From Sediminivirga luteola (GTDB lineage: Bacteria > Actinomycetota > Actinomycetes > Actinomycetales > Brevibacteriaceae), in contig NZ_BMFY01000008.1 in NCBI RefSeq assembly GCF_014639315.1, positions 62,001 through 126,000 of the forward strand: a stretch of 64,000 bases of DNA, read 5' to 3'. Position 1 is the first letter of the stretch, and each line of letters begins with the position of its first letter. Shown one piece after another: positions 28,373-36,534 of this stretch. The notes beneath the pieces were generated by a model. It was not told where the DNA came from. It ran no database searches and saw only the letters and a list, made by a program, of their open reading frames with translations. Made by a program: the position numbers and the translations under genes.

Positions 28373-29347
28373 CTGAGCACCGACAGCACGGCGCGGCTCG
28401 CCATTCCCGCATCCATCGACATGCTGGCCCTGCTGGGCGCCCATGACAGCACCATCCGCACCATCGAACGCCTGTACCCGGGCATCGAGGTGTTCAGCCG
28501 GGGCCACGAGATCGAGATCCGCGGCGCCGAACCGGCCGTCGAAGAGGTCGTCGCGCTCATCGGGGAGCTGCGGCGGCTGCTGGACGAGGGCCTGACGCTG
28601 GGACCGGAGACGGTCGAGCGCGCCGCGGCGGTCCAGGCGCAGGCCGCCGGCGGCACCCGCGCCTCGGATGTGCTCAGCGCCAATATCCTCTCCTCCCGCG
28701 GCAAATCGATCCGGCCCAAGACGCTTGGCCAGCACGAGTACGTGCGCGCCATCGACCGGCACACCATCACCTTCGGCATCGGCCCGGCCGGTACCGGCAA
28801 GACCTATCTGGCGATGGCCAAGGCGGTCCAGGCGCTGCAGCGCAGGGAGGTCACCCGGATCATCCTGACCAGGCCGGCGGTGGAGGCGGGCGAGCGCCTG
28901 GGCTTCCTGCCGGGCACCCTGAACGAGAAGATCGACCCCTACGTCCGGCCGCTGTACGACGCGCTGCACGACATGCTCGACCCGGACACCATCCCGCGGC
29001 TGATGGAGGCCGGCACCATCGAGGTGGCCCCGCTGGCGTACATGCGCGGGCGGACCCTCAACGACGCCTTCATCATCCTGGACGAGGCGCAGAACACCAC
29101 GCCGGAGCAGATGAAGATGTTCCTGACCCGCCTGGGCTTCGGCTCCACCATGGTGATCACGGGCGACACCACCCAGGTCGACCTGCCCGGCGGGGCGGCC
29201 AGCGGACTGCGCGTGGTACAGGACATCCTCGGCGGCCTCGATGACGTGCACTTCGCGCAGCTGGGCAGCCGGGACGTGGTGCGCCACAAGCTCGTCTCCC
29301 AGATCGTGGATGCCTACGGCCAGTGGAGCGAGGGGCTGAGCAGATGA
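28373..29347 (+). CDS. phoH: PhoH-like ATPase, probable CTG start
   Basis: A 324-residue P-loop ATPase of the PhoH family, linked with YbeY in ribosome and RNA quality control. Walker A is GPAGTGKT (137-144); Walker B is in AFIILDEAQNTTPEQ; TGDTTQVDLP is the sensor region. The first ATG (28421) would delete LAIPASID, which family members carry before the invariant MLALLG. Upstream in frame there is no ATG, GTG or TTG before the stop at 28334-28336. The CTG at 28373 stands seven bases after GAGAGGA, so I take it as the start. phoH overlaps ybeY by ATGA. Confidence 0.88.
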   Translation: MSTDSTARLAIPASIDMLALLGAHDSTIRTIERLYPGIEVFSRGHEIEIRGAEPAVEEVVALIGELRRLLDEGLTLGPETVERAAAVQAQAAGGTRASDVLSANILSSRGKSIRPKTLGQHEYVRAIDRHTITFGIGPAGTGKTYLAMAKAVQALQRREVTRIILTRPAVEAGERLGFLPGTLNEKIDPYVRPLYDALHDMLDPDTIPRLMEAGTIEVAPLAYMRGRTLNDAFIILDEAQNTTPEQMKMFLTRLGFGSTMVITGDTTQVDLPGGAASGLRVVQDILGGLDDVHFAQLGSRDVVRHKLVSQIVDAYGQWSEGLSR

Positions 29348-29811
29348 GCGTCGAGGTGCACAACGAGACCGAGCACGAGGCCCCGATGGAGGAGGCCGTC
29401 GCGCTGGCCGAGCACGTGTTCGCCGAGATGCACGTGCATCCGGCCGCCGAGCTGACCCTCACCTACGTGGACGAGGCCGAGATGGAGCGGCTGCACATCG
29501 AATGGATGGACCTGCCCGGGCCCACCGATGTGCTCTCCTTCCCGATGGACGAGCTGCGGCCCGGTTCCCCGGAACGCCCCAGCGAGGGCATCCTCGGGGA
29601 CATCGTGCTATGCCCTCCGGTCGCCGCCGCCCAGGCGCAGCGCGCCGGGCACTCGGCCGAGGAGGAGATGCTGCTGCTGATCGTCCACGGCATCCTGCAC
29701 CTGCTCGGCTACGATCACGCCGAGCCGGAGGAGGAGAAGGTCATGTTCGGCCTGCAGCGGACCCTCCTGCTGACCTTCCTGGCCGGCCGCGGGCAGGCCG
29801 CCGATGCCTGA
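29344..29811 (+). CDS. ybeY: endoribonuclease YbeY
   Basis: A 155-residue zinc-dependent RNase for 16S rRNA 3'-end maturation and ribosome quality control. The zinc-binding motif HGILHLLGYDH gives H115, H119 and H125. DLPGPTDVLSFPMDE (about 57-71) is the other family signature. It starts inside the phoH stop (ATGA); the GTG-type start 21 bases upstream in phoH was rejected because GAGGGG precedes this ATG. Its end overlaps the next gene by eight bases. Confidence 0.95.
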   Translation: MSVEVHNETEHEAPMEEAVALAEHVFAEMHVHPAAELTLTYVDEAEMERLHIEWMDLPGPTDVLSFPMDELRPGSPERPSEGILGDIVLCPPVAAAQAQRAGHSAEEEMLLLIVHGILHLLGYDHAEPEEEKVMFGLQRTLLLTFLAGRGQAADA

Positions 29812-31096
29812 CCCGCTGGTCCTCGCCCTGATCCTCCTGGCGCTGGGCCTGCTCGGATTCGCCGCCGTGCTGGCCGCGGAGGAGGCCGCCGTGACCTCGG
29901 TCCCGCACCAGCGGGTCCGGGAGAGCGAGGAGGAGGGCCGCCGGGGCGTGCGATCCCTGAAAGCCGTGCTGGAAGACCTGCCGACGCACATCAACGTCCT
30001 GGTCTTCATGCGCACCCTCTGCGAGACCGGCGCCACGGTGTCCATCACCATGATCCTGGTGGAACTGGTCGACATGGGCTGGCGCGGTTTCTTCCTGGCG
30101 CTCGGCGTCTCCGCGGTGCTCGTCTTCACCGTCGCGGGCGTCTCCCCGCGCACCATCGGCCGCGGCCGTCCCCTGGAAGTGGCGCTGCTGCTGAGCTGGC
30201 TCGCGCACGGCCTGCGCCGCGGCCTCGGACCGCTGGCGCGCATCCTGGTCTGGCTGGGCAATATGCTCGCGCCGGGCAAGGTGCTCAAGGACGGGCCGTT
30301 CGTCACCGAGGAGCAGCTGCGGGACCTGGTGGAGCGGGCCTCGGCCTCGGACGTGATCGAGGACGAGGAACGGGAGATGATCCAGTCCGTCTTCCAGCTC
30401 GGCGACACCACGGCACGGCAGGTGATGGTGCCCCGGCCCGATCTGGTCACCGTCGGCGCGGACACCTCGCTGCACGACTCGGTCTCGCTGTTCCACCGCT
30501 CGGGGTTCTCCCGCGTGCCGGTGGTGGGCGAGAGCGAGGACGATGTGCTCGGGGTGCTCTACCTGAAGGACGTGGCCCGGCGCCTGCACCTGCACCCCGA
30601 GCAGGGGGAGACCGTGACCGCCGCCGAGCTCGCCCGCAAGGTCTCCTTCGTCCCCGAGACCAAGCCCATCGACGACCTGCTGCGGTACATGCAGCGCGAG
30701 GCCACGCATGTGTGCATCGTGGTCGACGAGTACGGCGGCACCGCCGGACTGATCACGATCGAGGACATCGTGGAGGAGATCGTCGGCGACATCGACGACG
30801 AGCACGACGCGGTCGACGAGGACATCGTCGACCTCGGCGACGGCTCCTACCGGATCTCCACCCGGATGCACCTGCACGAGCTCGCCGAGCTGTGGGACAT
30901 GCGGCTGGAGGACGAGGACGTCACCACCCTCGGCGGCCTGCTGGCCAAGGCGCTCGGCCGGGTGCCGATCGCCGGCTCCACGGCCGTCACCCACGGGCTG
31001 CGGATCGAGGCGCTGCCGGGCACCGGGCGCCGCCATCGCGTCACCAGCCTCATCGTCCGCCGCGAGGAACACCAGCAGGAAGAAGCACCGCGATGA
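29804..31096 (+). CDS. CNNM/CorC-HlyC family membrane protein with CBS pair
   Basis: A 430-residue protein: an N-terminal DUF21-type membrane domain (hydrophobic segments at about 3-22, 62-85, 90-110 and 125-145), two CBS domains (QVMVPRPDLVTVGADT at about 206-221 and the second near FVPETKPIDDL) that bind adenine nucleotides, and a C-terminal CorC-HlyC domain. Related proteins export magnesium or sodium; older names such as hemolysin are misleading. It overlaps ybeY by eight bases and era by ATGA, so it sits in the phoH-ybeY-era unit, a conserved arrangement. Confidence 0.9.
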   Translation: MPDPLVLALILLALGLLGFAAVLAAEEAAVTSVPHQRVRESEEEGRRGVRSLKAVLEDLPTHINVLVFMRTLCETGATVSITMILVELVDMGWRGFFLALGVSAVLVFTVAGVSPRTIGRGRPLEVALLLSWLAHGLRRGLGPLARILVWLGNMLAPGKVLKDGPFVTEEQLRDLVERASASDVIEDEEREMIQSVFQLGDTTARQVMVPRPDLVTVGADTSLHDSVSLFHRSGFSRVPVVGESEDDVLGVLYLKDVARRLHLHPEQGETVTAAELARKVSFVPETKPIDDLLRYMQREATHVCIVVDEYGGTAGLITIEDIVEEIVGDIDDEHDAVDEDIVDLGDGSYRISTRMHLHELAELWDMRLEDEDVTTLGGLLAKALGRVPIAGSTAVTHGLRIEALPGTGRRHRVTSLIVRREEHQQEEAPR

Positions 31097-32025
31097 CCTC
31101 ACCCATCTTCCGCACGGACGTGCCTGAGGACTACCGGGCGGGTTTCGCCTGCTTCGTCGGCCGTCCCAACGCGGGCAAATCGACCCTGACGAACGCCCTG
31201 GTGGGCACGAAGGTCGCGATCACCTCGTCCAAACCGCAGACCACGCGGCACACCATCCGCGGCATCGTGCACCGGCAGAGCCATCAGCTCGTGCTGGTGG
31301 ACACGCCGGGGCTGCACCGGCCGCGCACTCTGCTGGGCGAGCGGCTCAACGAGCTGGTGATGGCGACCCTGGCGGAGGTCGACGCGATCGGGTTCTGCCT
31401 GCCTGCCGATGAGAAGATCGGGCCGGGCGACCGGTTCATCGCGCAGAAGCTCGCCGGGATCGCGCGGACTCCCGTGGTGGGCATCGTGACGAAGACCGAC
31501 CGGGTCTCCCGCGAGCGGGTGGCCGAGGCGCTGCTCGCCGCTCAGGAGCTCATGGACTTCGCCGCGCTGGTCCCGGTCTCGGCGGTGGCCGAGGAACAGG
31601 TGGACGTGCTCGAGGGCGTGCTCGCCGAGCAGATGCCGCTTTCGCCGCCGCTGTACCCGGAGGGCGAGCTGACCGACGAGCCGGAGCAGCGGATGGTGGC
31701 CGAGCTGGTGCGCGAGGCCGCCCTGGAGGGCGTGCGCGACGAACTGCCGCATTCGCTGGCCGTCGTGGTCGAGGAGATGCTCCCGCGGGAGGACCGCCCG
31801 GCGGACCGGCCGCTGTGGGACGTCCGGGTGAACGTCTTCGTCGAGCGGCCCAGCCAGAAGGCCATCATCATCGGCCGGGGCGGTTCGCGGCTGCGCGAGA
31901 TCGGCAGCCAGGCCCGCACCGGCATCGAGGCGCTGCTGGGCACCCCGGTCTACCTGGACCTGCACGTGAAGGTCGCCAAGGACTGGCAGCGCGATCCCAA
32001 GCAGCTAGGGCGCCTCGGCTTCTAG
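31093..32025 (+). CDS. era: GTPase Era
   Basis: A 310-residue GTPase that binds 16S rRNA near its 3' end and helps assemble the 30S subunit. G1 is GRPNAGKS (23-30), the switch region is KPQTTRHTIRG, G3 is DTPG, and G4 is TKTD rather than NKTD, a common change. The C-terminal KH domain has KAIIIGRGGSRLREIGSQAR (about 256-275). It starts in the stop codon of the CNNM gene. recO, which follows era in many relatives, is not here; zapE follows instead. Confidence 0.95.
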   Translation: MTSPIFRTDVPEDYRAGFACFVGRPNAGKSTLTNALVGTKVAITSSKPQTTRHTIRGIVHRQSHQLVLVDTPGLHRPRTLLGERLNELVMATLAEVDAIGFCLPADEKIGPGDRFIAQKLAGIARTPVVGIVTKTDRVSRERVAEALLAAQELMDFAALVPVSAVAEEQVDVLEGVLAEQMPLSPPLYPEGELTDEPEQRMVAELVREAALEGVRDELPHSLAVVVEEMLPREDRPADRPLWDVRVNVFVERPSQKAIIIGRGGSRLREIGSQARTGIEALLGTPVYLDLHVKVAKDWQRDPKQLGRLGF

Positions 32026-32044
32026 CCGTGCGAGCCCGGTCACG

Positions 32045-32050
32045 TAGAAT
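32045..32050 (+). promoter_or_regulatory. -10 box of zapE (leaderless)
   Basis: TAGAAT ends eight bases before the GTG at 32059. An ATG at 32052 is out of frame and would not give a protein. Confidence 0.5.
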
Positions 32051-32058
32051 CATGGATC

Positions 32059-33105
32059 GTGACTGAGCAGACGACCGCAGAGCCCATGCATCTGGTGGAC
32101 CGGATCCCGCAGATGCAGCCCGAGGAGCTTCTCACCGGACTGGTGCCTCCTCCGCATTTCGCGAACGTCTCCTTCGACAGCTACCGGCCGGACCCGGCGC
32201 AGCCGTCCCAGGCGCAGGCCAGGGACCAGCTGCAGGCGTTCGTCGACCGCAAGGGCGGCGAGTCCGGCGGCTTCCTCGCCAAGCTCTTCGGCTCCGGGCG
32301 TTCGCCGTCCGGCGGGGGCATCTACCTGGACGGCGGCTACGGCGTCGGCAAGACCCACCTGCTGGCCAGCTCCTGGCACGCGCACGCCAAGCCGGCCGCC
32401 TTCGGCACCTTCGTGGAGTACACCAATCTGGTCGGCGCGCTCGGCTTCGCCCAGGCGCGTGAGCGGCTCTCGGAGATGAAGCTGGTGTGCATCGACGAGT
32501 TCGAGCTCGACGATCCGGGCGACACGGTGCTGATGTCCCGGCTGATGCGGGAGCTCACCGACGCCGGGGTGAAGATCATCGCGACGTCCAATACGCTGCC
32601 CGGCGCCCTCGGGGAGGGCCGGTTCGCGGCCCAGGACTTCCTCCGGGAGATCCAGGCGCTGGCCGCGCAGTTCACCGTCTACCGGATCGACGGCGAGGAC
32701 TACCGGCACCGCGGCCTGCCGACGCCCCCCGAGCCGCTCAGCGATGACGAGGTCGCGGCCCGGGCGCACCGCCGGGCAGCGCAGCACCAGGTGGCGCTGG
32801 ACTCCTTCGAGGGCATCACGACGCACCTGGAGAAGGTGCATCCCTCGCGTTACGGCAAGCTGCTCGACGGCGTCGCCGAGGTGTACTGGACGGGCGTGGC
32901 CCCGGTGAGCAACCAGAGCGTGGCCCTGCGGCTCGTCGCCCTGGTGGACCGCATGTACGACCGGAACCTGCCGCTCGTGACCTCCGGGGTTCCCCTGGAC
33001 GACCTCTTCACCGAGGAGATGGTGACCGGCGGCTACCGGAAGAAATACCTCCGCTGCCTCTCCCGCCTCACGGCCCTGGCGCGCGAGGGCGGGGAGCGCG
33101 GCTAG
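32059..33105 (+). CDS. zapE: cell division ATPase ZapE (AFG1 family)
   Basis: A 348-residue AAA+ ATPase of the AFG1 family. ZapE associates with the FtsZ ring in E. coli under stress. Walker A is GGYGVGKT (93-100), Walker B is LVCIDEFELDD (about 144-154), and RLMRELTDAGVKIIATSNT holds sensor 1. The C-terminal part contains YWTGVAPVSNQSVALRLVAL, conserved in the family. The GTG start has a -10 box eight bases upstream and no Shine-Dalgarno. Its function in Gram-positive bacteria has not been settled to my knowledge. Confidence 0.92.
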   Translation: MTEQTTAEPMHLVDRIPQMQPEELLTGLVPPPHFANVSFDSYRPDPAQPSQAQARDQLQAFVDRKGGESGGFLAKLFGSGRSPSGGGIYLDGGYGVGKTHLLASSWHAHAKPAAFGTFVEYTNLVGALGFAQARERLSEMKLVCIDEFELDDPGDTVLMSRLMRELTDAGVKIIATSNTLPGALGEGRFAAQDFLREIQALAAQFTVYRIDGEDYRHRGLPTPPEPLSDDEVAARAHRRAAQHQVALDSFEGITTHLEKVHPSRYGKLLDGVAEVYWTGVAPVSNQSVALRLVALVDRMYDRNLPLVTSGVPLDDLFTEEMVTGGYRKKYLRCLSRLTALAREGGERG

Positions 33106-33150
33106 CGCACTCCCCGCTGCTCGGTCGCGCCGTGACCGGGAGGGGCAGGT

Positions 33151-33597
33151 CTACAGACCGGTCCACTCCGGTAGGAGTCCCGCCGGGAGGAAGGACTCGT
33201 GCAACCGCGTGACCAGCAGGAGGCCGTAGACCACGGCGCTGACGAACAGGAAGGTGCCCAGGCCGAGGACGCCGCGCACCCACAGCGGCTGTGCGGCCAC
33301 CCATCGTCCCCAGGCGAGGACCTTGCGCCGGGTGAACCGCAACAGCCTGCGGGCCCAGTGGAACTCGGTGGAGATGAGCGCGATGCCGGCGATCACCACC
33401 AGCCACCCCGGCCCCGGCAGCGGGACCATGATGAGCCCCAGGACGACGATGCAGCCCCCGAGCACGCCGATGAGGGCCCGGTAACCCCGGTCCACGTGCC
33501 GGTTGGCGCGCACCCGCTCGCGTGCGCGCAACGCCTGGAGCCGGCTCAGTCGGTAGAGCCGGGGCGGTCTGCGGCGGGGCCGGGGATGCGCTTCCAT
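33151..33597 (-). CDS. PGPGW (TIGR02611-type) membrane protein
   Basis: A 148-residue small membrane protein. An arginine-rich cytoplasmic N-terminus (about 1-42) precedes a hydrophobic hairpin with VPLPGPGWLVVIAGIALI (about 58-75), the family hallmark, and a second hydrophobic segment (about 112-130). Function is unknown; homologues occur throughout actinobacteria, often next to this tRNA cluster. A -10 box TAGGAT (33606-33611, minus strand) eight bases before the ATG points to a leaderless transcript. Confidence 0.85.
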   Translation of the reverse strand: MEAHPRPRRRPPRLYRLSRLQALRARERVRANRHVDRGYRALIGVLGGCIVVLGLIMVPLPGPGWLVVIAGIALISTEFHWARRLLRFTRRKVLAWGRWVAAQPLWVRGVLGLGTFLFVSAVVYGLLLVTRLHESFLPAGLLPEWTGL

Positions 33598-33605
33598 CGG
33601 CCTTC

Positions 33606-33611
33606 ATCCTA
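33606..33611 (-). promoter_or_regulatory. -10 box of the PGPGW gene (leaderless)
   Basis: TAGGAT on the minus strand, eight bases before the ATG at 33597. Confidence 0.5.
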
Positions 33612-33661
33612 TGGAATCCTGTGCCCGCGCCACGAGCGAGTTCCGAGGTCACCGGCGGATT

Positions 33662-33689
33662 TTGCATTCCCTTGGATGGCGTGTACAGT
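33662..33689 (+). promoter_or_regulatory. promoter of the tRNA cluster
   Basis: TTGCAT (33662-33667) and TACAGT (33684-33689) are separated by 16 bases, a good housekeeping sigma-factor promoter. Transcription would start about 33697, some 50 bases before tRNA-Gly, and could cover all four tRNA genes. Confidence 0.7.
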
Positions 33690-33749
33690 TAAGACTCGTT
33701 GCAGCGAGGAAAGCACCGGGGAAAGCCCGGGAAAATCTCCTCGAAGCAT

Positions 33750-33822
33750 GCGGACGTGGCTCAGTTGGTAGAGCATCACCTTGCCAAGGTGAGGGTCGCG
33801 GGTTCGAGTCCCGTCGTCCGCT
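33750..33822 (+). tRNA. tRNA-Gly (GCC)
   Basis: A 73-base cloverleaf: acceptor GCGGACG/CGTCCGC with discriminator T, D-arm GCTCAGTTGGTAGAGC, anticodon loop TTGCCAA giving GCC, and T-loop GGTTCGAGTC. It reads GGC and GGT. CCA is not encoded. Confidence 0.97.
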
Positions 33823-33849
33823 CGCAAGACAGGTGTACTATCGTCTCGC

Positions 33850-33920
33850 GGTGGAGTGGCCGAGAGGCGAGGCAGCGGCCTGCAAAGCCGTATACGTGGG
33901 TTCGAATCCCATCTCCACCT
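33850..33920 (+). tRNA. tRNA-Cys (GCA)
   Basis: A 71-base cloverleaf: acceptor GGTGGAG/CTCCACC with discriminator T, anticodon loop CTGCAAA giving GCA, T-arm GTGGGTTCGAATCCCAT. The discriminator differs from the usual U73 rule only in name: T here is U73, the main identity base for CysRS. CCA is not encoded. Confidence 0.97.
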
Positions 33921-33952
33921 CGAAGTCCTCGTGTCGGCGACTTGAGGCACCA

Positions 33953-34024
33953 GCGCGATTGGCGCAGCGGTAGCGCGCTTCCTTCACACGGAAGAGGTCA
34001 CTGGTTCGATCCCAGTATCGCGCA
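33953..34024 (+). tRNA. tRNA-Val (CAC)
   Basis: A 72-base cloverleaf: acceptor GCGCGAT/ATCGCGC with discriminator A, anticodon loop TTCACAC giving CAC, which reads GTG. CCA is not encoded. It differs from the second tRNA-Val downstream at two bases only, positions 32 and 34. Confidence 0.96.
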
Positions 34025-34110
34025 CAGGCCGGGGGTTCCCCGGCAGGACAAGGAAAACGCGGGTGCGTACTCGTACGGGCCCGCTGCATAAGGGTGCTCG
34101 AACCCTTCGA

Positions 34111-34182
34111 GCGCGATTGGCGCAGCGGTAGCGCGCTTCCCTGACACGGAAGAGGTCACTGGTTCGATCCCAGTATCGCGCA
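34111..34182 (+). tRNA. tRNA-Val (GAC)
   Basis: A 72-base cloverleaf with the same acceptor, D- and T-arms as the previous gene. The anticodon loop CTGACAC gives GAC, reading GTC and GTT. The bases CCA follow directly at 34183-34185, so the 3' end may be encoded here, unlike in the other three. Confidence 0.96.
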
Positions 34183-34191
34183 CCAGCACAC

Positions 34192-34221
34192 AAGGCCCGG
34201 AAGCCCTCGGCTCCGGGCCTT
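34192..34221 (+). terminator. hairpin after the tRNA cluster
   Basis: AAGGCCCGGA (34192-34201) pairs perfectly with TCCGGGCCTT (34212-34221) across a 10-base loop, seven bases after the CCA of tRNA-Val(GAC). The stem ends in TT but lacks a longer T-run. Confidence 0.65.
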
Positions 34222-34333
34222 CGCTGTGCCTTGGCCCCGGACCGGCGGCTTCGGCCCGGGGGCGGATATGCGCCGTGAACCCGGGTGTGACAGCCTGGAT
34301 GTGTCGCCCGTCACCGGAATGCCTGGAGGTCCC

Positions 34334-35143
34334 GTGCACCGCATCGCACGCCCGCTGCCCGCCCTGACCCTGGCCGCCGTCCTGATGCTCTCGGCCTGCG
34401 GCGGCTCCGTGGAACCGTCCGGCGATGAGCCCACCGTCCCCGAGGCGGTGACCGAGACCGCGGAGAACGGCGAGTCCAACGGAGACGGCACCGGTGCCGG
34501 ACCGCTGGAGGGAACCGAGCCGGTGCCCGATGCCGAGCTGCCGGGCGAGGAGCTGTCCGCGTACTTCTCCGAGGCGGATGGCGTGGCCCACGTCGTGGGC
34601 GTCGCGCACGACGACCCGGACGGCGGTCTCGTGGTCCGTGGCGTGCCAGGCGCGGACGGCGAGGAGCTCGGCGCGCTCCCGCCCACCGCGGAGGTCACCC
34701 TGGCCGGTCGCGAGCGGGTGCTGGACGACGAGGGCCAAGGCGGGTCCTGGGCCGAGATCCGCCTCGGCGACGGCGTTGGCTGGGTGAGCACGCAGTTCCT
34801 CGGCTATCTTCCCGAGGCCGGTCAGGGCGAGACCGCCGACTTCTCCGATGTGCCTCCCGCCGAGGACCCGCTCGAGATCGCCTCTGGGGTGGGCATCCGC
34901 GCCGCCGAGCGGCAGCAGGACGGCGGCACGCCCGGAGAGGCGGAGTGGGTGGTGGCGGCCGTGCCGGAGGGGCACGGCGGCGGTGAGTACACCGTGGACG
35001 TCACCGGCGGCATGGGGGACGACAGCGTGGCCGGGCACCGGTACACCGTCGTGATCGCCGAGGCCGGGGACGGCTTCGAGCTCACCGAGACGACCAGCCT
35101 GCCGATCTGCCTTCGCGGCGCCGGAGACGAACTCTGCCTGTGA
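34334..35143 (+). CDS. SH3-domain lipoprotein
   Basis: A 269-residue secreted lipoprotein: MHRIARPLPALTLAAVLMLS then AC, with lipobox LSAC and lipidated Cys22. An acidic linker (about 23-75) leads to a bacterial SH3-type domain with SWAEIRLGDGVGWVSTQFL (about 139-157), followed by a C-terminal region with EYTVDVTGGMGDD that I do not recognise. SH3 domains of this kind bind peptidoglycan or other cell-wall ligands. The GTG at 34334 has GGAGG close upstream; an ATG at 34319 is the alternative. The gene stands alone. Confidence 0.82.
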   Translation: MHRIARPLPALTLAAVLMLSACGGSVEPSGDEPTVPEAVTETAENGESNGDGTGAGPLEGTEPVPDAELPGEELSAYFSEADGVAHVVGVAHDDPDGGLVVRGVPGADGEELGALPPTAEVTLAGRERVLDDEGQGGSWAEIRLGDGVGWVSTQFLGYLPEAGQGETADFSDVPPAEDPLEIASGVGIRAAERQQDGGTPGEAEWVVAAVPEGHGGGEYTVDVTGGMGDDSVAGHRYTVVIAEAGDGFELTETTSLPICLRGAGDELCL

Positions 35144-35242
35144 GCCCGGCGGTAACCCCGGGGCCGCAGCATGTGGCCGTCCGGTACGTAGCGGTCCTGG
35201 CACCGGGGCCGTGCCGGGGGCCTGATGGACGGAGAAGACGCG

Positions 35243-35248
35243 TAGGCT
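35243..35248 (+). promoter_or_regulatory. -10 box upstream of the DUF4190-like gene
   Basis: TAGGCT, 45 bases before the ATG at 35294. AAGGAAGC precedes that ATG, so the transcript has a leader of about 39 bases. Confidence 0.4.
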
Positions 35249-35293
35249 AAGGGGGTCCGCACGTCGTTCTTTCTCGCCCCTCAAGGAAGCATC

Positions 35294-36445
35294 ATGTCCG
35301 TCCCGCCTCAGCAGCCCCCCTACGGCCAGCAGCCCGATCCCTACGGCCAGCACGGTCAGCATGGCCAGTACCAGCCTGATCCCTACGGCCAGCAGGGCCA
35401 GCCCGGATCGTACGACCCGTATCAGCAGGGTCAGCAGCAGTACGGCAGCCAGGGCGGCGGGCAGTACGACCCCTATCAGCAGGGCCAGCAGTACGCCCAG
35501 CAGGGCCAGCAGTACGGGCAGTACGGCAGCCAGGGCCAGCCGGATCCCTATGGGCAGCAGGCCTACGGTCAGTACGGCCAGGCGCCCTACGGCGACCCGG
35601 CATGGCAGCAGGGTCAGCAGCCGCCGGACACCTCCAAGAACTTCCTGGGCGTGATCGCCCTCATCGCCGGCATCGCGACCCTGCTGTTCGCCTGGATCCC
35701 CTTCATCGGGCTGCTGGCTCTGCTGACCGGCGGGGCAGCGGTCGTGCTGGGCATCCTGGGCTTCCGCGCGGTCGGTGCCGGCAAGGCCACCAACAAGGGC
35801 ATGAGCCTGACCGGCATCATCACCGGCGGTATCTCGGTGCTGCTGGCGATCGCCATGACGATCCTGGCGGTGGCGGGATTCAATATGCTCGCCCGCGAGG
35901 CCGAGCAGAACAGCCCGTCGTCCTCGCAGGAGAGCACCGCACCGGAACAGCAGGACGAGGGCTCCGGCCAGGGAGAGGCGACGGAACAGGGCAGCGGCGG
36001 AGAAGCCACCGAGGGGAACGAGCAGGGCAGCGGCTCCGGCGGCGAGGCCTCCGGCGGGCAGACCGAGGAGGTCGCCGACGGGGTCACGATGACGGTCACC
36101 ATGCGCACCGATACCGCCGCTGACACCTCGGTGGGGGCGGACTCCACCGGAGGAGAGGTCGTCGTGGCGGAGGTCGTCATCGAGAACACCAGCGGCGAGG
36201 AGTTCGAGCCCGGCCTGCCGCTGGCGGCGATGACGCACTCCGGGGGCGAGCAGGCCGAGGAGGTCTTCTCCGCCGCGGACGGCTGGAGCGGCATCCTCAG
36301 CTGGTCGGCCGTCCCGGCCGGGGAGACCGCCACGGTCGAGCTGGCGTTCGCCGTGCCGCACGATGCCGCCGAGAGCAGCGAGCTGACGATCACGATGAGC
36401 GCGCCGGACTTCAGCTCCCAGGACGACTACCGCTTCACCTGGTGA
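35294..36445 (+). CDS. Q/Y/G-rich DUF4190-like membrane protein
   Basis: A 383-residue protein in three parts. Residues 1-112 are a low-complexity run of Gln, Gly, Tyr, Pro and Asp built from units such as PDPYGQQ and YQQGQQ. Two hydrophobic segments (about 116-160 and 175-200) form a DUF4190-type core with KGMSLTGIITGGISVLLAI. An acidic Ser/Gly/Glu linker (about 208-258) leads to a beta-rich outer domain resembling DUF4352/TATA-box-like immunoglobulin folds (VVVAEVVIENTSGEEFEPG). The last assignment is tentative. The N-terminus should face the cytoplasm. Role unknown. AAGGA precedes the ATG at normal distance. Confidence 0.78.
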   Translation: MSVPPQQPPYGQQPDPYGQHGQHGQYQPDPYGQQGQPGSYDPYQQGQQQYGSQGGGQYDPYQQGQQYAQQGQQYGQYGSQGQPDPYGQQAYGQYGQAPYGDPAWQQGQQPPDTSKNFLGVIALIAGIATLLFAWIPFIGLLALLTGGAAVVLGILGFRAVGAGKATNKGMSLTGIITGGISVLLAIAMTILAVAGFNMLAREAEQNSPSSSQESTAPEQQDEGSGQGEATEQGSGGEATEGNEQGSGSGGEASGGQTEEVADGVTMTVTMRTDTAADTSVGADSTGGEVVVAEVVIENTSGEEFEPGLPLAAMTHSGGEQAEEVFSAADGWSGILSWSAVPAGETATVELAFAVPHDAAESSELTITMSAPDFSSQDDYRFTW

Positions 36446-36460
36446 GCGCGCGAAGACCGC

Positions 36461-36466
36461 TAGACT
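36461..36466 (+). promoter_or_regulatory. -10 box of thrS
   Basis: TAGACT, followed by a leader of about 60 bases that contains two copies of a 10-base repeat (36481-36500). Confidence 0.45.
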
Positions 36467-36534
36467 TTCCCTCGTCCCTGAACGGTTGTGGACGGTTGTG
36501 AACGATTTCGCATGAGAAGAAGGAGCACCCGCAC

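Noticed and set aside
28421-28423. ATG as the start of phoH
   Set aside because: It has no Shine-Dalgarno and removes residues conserved in the family; the CTG at 28373 is better placed.
35300-35620. Tandem-repeat or CRISPR-like DNA
   Set aside because: The repetition comes from Gln/Gly/Tyr codons in the coding sequence; units vary in length and there are no spacers.
36473-36534. T-box riboswitch in the thrS leader
   Set aside because: The leader is about 60 bases, too short, and I find no T-box sequence or specifier stem.
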